Positions 30,997-32,029 of a DNA stretch of 32,029 nt are shown here, in pieces. How positions within the stretch are numbered: position 1 is the stretch's first letter; the number at the start of each line of letters is the position of its first letter. The translations under genes and the position numbers were made by a program. Below the pieces are notes generated by a model, which was given only the letters and a program-made list of their open reading frames with translations, had not been told where the DNA came from and made no database searches. Source of the stretch: Anaerolineae bacterium (GTDB taxonomy: Bacteria; Chloroflexota; Anaerolineae; Aggregatilineales; Phototrophicaceae); contig JAJDUC010000073.1 of assembly GCA_022826865.1 (NCBI GenBank), forward strand, positions 1 through 32,029. The letters run 5' to 3'.

Positions 30997-31785
30997 ATGT
31001 ACACCGTAACAAAATATCCCCACGGCACATTTAGCTGGGCGGACACCAGCTCGACCAATTCGACGGCGGCAAAGCAGTTTTATATGGATCTCTTCGGCTG
31101 GGGCAATTTCGATATCCCCGTCGGCGAAGGCATGACCTACACCATGTTCCAGCGCGAGGGCCAAAATGTCGCCGCGCTCAGCGAGGCCACCCCCGAGGCG
31201 CTGGAGCAGAATATCCCCTCGCACTGGTCTTGTTATGTGTCTGTTGATGATGTCGATGCGCTCTTGCCAGTCGTCACGGCGAATGGCGGCCAGATCATCT
31301 TCGGCCCTATGGATGTCTTTGACAGCGGGCGCATGGCCTTCTTCATGGACCCGACTGGCGCGGCTCTGGGTATGTGGCAGGCGCGGAACCACATCGGCGC
31401 GGGCATCGTCAACACCGTCGGCGCTATGTGCTGGAACGAACTGCTCACGCGGGACGCGGAGGCGGCCAAAGCCTTCTACAGCGCCGTGCTGGGCTGGGAG
31501 TTCTATGGCGACGAGCATTACATCCACATTCGCAATCGCGGCCGCAACAACGGCGGCATGATCCAGATGGACGAGAGCTTCGGCGACACGCCGACCTGCT
31601 GGATGCCCTATTTCAACATCGGCGAAATCAACGCCGGCGTCGCGCGGGTCAAGGAACTGGGTGGCCAAGTGCACATGGGGCCGAATGAAGCGCCGGATAC
31701 CGGCTATTGGGCGCTGGCGACAGACCCGGCCGGGGCGCATTTTTATATCATGGAGCTCTTCAAGGTCGAGCCCTGGGAAGAGTAG
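30997..31785 (+). CDS. Double-VOC domain protein, copy 2 (paralogue)
   Basis: 262 residues from the ATG at 30997, eight bases after AGGAG; an in-frame GTG at 30925 adds 24 residues without VOC character. It is a tandem duplicate of the preceding gene. GTFSWAD, FGPMDVF, the long stretch around NHIGAGIVNTVGAMCWNELL, NGG/RGRNN and the C-terminal VEPWEE are shared. DNA identity is highest around 31387-31450 versus 30447-30510. Divergent loops such as LGWEFYGDEH suggest a different ligand. The ends of the intergenic gap carry degenerate repeat fragments. The downstream end lies 48 bases before the fourth MITE-like copy. Confidence 0.85.
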   Translation: MYTVTKYPHGTFSWADTSSTNSTAAKQFYMDLFGWGNFDIPVGEGMTYTMFQREGQNVAALSEATPEALEQNIPSHWSCYVSVDDVDALLPVVTANGGQIIFGPMDVFDSGRMAFFMDPTGAALGMWQARNHIGAGIVNTVGAMCWNELLTRDAEAAKAFYSAVLGWEFYGDEHYIHIRNRGRNNGGMIQMDESFGDTPTCWMPYFNIGEINAGVARVKELGGQVHMGPNEAPDTGYWALATDPAGAHFYIMELFKVEPWEE

Positions 31786-31833
31786 ACTGCGCCTGGAAAC
31801 CTGAAAAAAGGAAAGAAATGTAGGGACATTCTA

Positions 31834-32029
31834 GGTAGTGTATCGAAGTCGGTTGAAATTCCAATGAACCAAAATCAACTTCACCACGAAGGCACAAAGG
31901 ACACAAGTAACATCAGGAAAGTAATGCAACAATCTGAAGAACGGTGTAGGGGCGATTCGGTCGCCCGCCGACAAAAGCGCGAATTTTCGGGCGACACACA
32001 GTGTCGCCCCTACATATCGACCTTATGCT
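31834..32029 (+). repeat. MITE-like element, long form, copy 4, cut by the window edge
   Basis: It begins GGTAGTGTATC-GAAG-TCGGTTGAAA and closely matches the first half of the copy at 28577-28928 in the same orientation. It includes the CACCACGAAGGCACAAAGG segment and a compact hairpin core GTAGGGGCGA...TCGCCCCTAC. It lacks a 26-base insert that copy 3 has in its core (after GGGGCGATT). The right end lies outside the window. A truncated TGTAGGGACATTC, resembling a repeat core start, lies just before it at 31819. Confidence 0.8.

Noticed and set aside
5579..32029. CRISPR array from the repeated GGGGCG sequences
   Set aside because: The repeats are palindromic, irregularly spaced by kilobases and not in tandem units with spacers.

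Overview
The window is a 57-60% GC bacterial chromosome segment that looks like Chloroflexota (Anaerolineae-like). I infer this from the Pro/Thr-rich linker after a lipobox, the stock of sugar and peptide ABC transporters, enolase-superfamily and phytanoyl-CoA dioxygenase-like enzymes, and the many GTAGGGGCG...CGCCCCTAC palindromic repeats. No rRNA, tRNA, CRISPR array, integrase or transposase gene was found. The taxonomic call rests on style, not on a marker gene.

Left part, minus strand (1-10844). A membrane-anchored protein cut by the window edge and a DinB-like protein come first. Next is a transcription unit of permease, ATPase and two-repeat lipoprotein (5415-1351) with its own promoter. 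Its periplasmic sugar-binding protein (6949-5963) has a separate promoter and a strong terminator. Upstream lie an enolase-superfamily sugar-acid dehydratase, a FAH-family 2-keto-3-deoxy-pentonate dehydratase-like enzyme, and a Gfo/Idh/MocA oxidoreductase.

Middle (10845-18006). A divergent promoter pair with a shared 15-bp palindrome faces the oxidoreductase on one side. On the other side it faces a small membrane protein plus a SulP-STAS-cyclic-nucleotide-binding fusion transporter. Then an SDR dehydrogenase (minus) and a YjhG/YagF-type xylonate dehydratase with a double SnoaL-like protein (plus) form a second divergent pair. Together the two dehydratase classes, SDR, Gfo/Idh enzyme and sugar ABC importer read as a non-phosphorylative pentose/sugar-acid oxidation locus.

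Right part (18417-26627). A family-5 peptide-binding protein and two Opp/Dpp permeases are followed by two different cytoplasmic S9 serine peptidases (DPP-like and prolyl-oligopeptidase-like). This is a peptide uptake and digestion set; its transporter ATPases are not in the window.

Far right (26655-32029). A visibly AT-richer two-gene island encodes a restriction endonuclease closely resembling EcoRV and a D12-class adenine methyltransferase. It is followed by a phytanoyl-CoA dioxygenase-like enzyme and two tandemly duplicated double-VOC (glyoxalase-like) proteins.

Four copies of a transposase-less, MITE-like element with GGTAGTGTATC terminal inverted repeats are present. The two 154-bp copies lie in direct orientation around the sugar-acid block. 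The two longer copies lie in direct orientation around the dioxygenase/VOC block. The most notable items are the EcoRV-like system (with GATATC sites not depleted in the window), this repeat family, and the transporter oddities: a 706-aa permease and the SulP-STAS-cNMP fusion.
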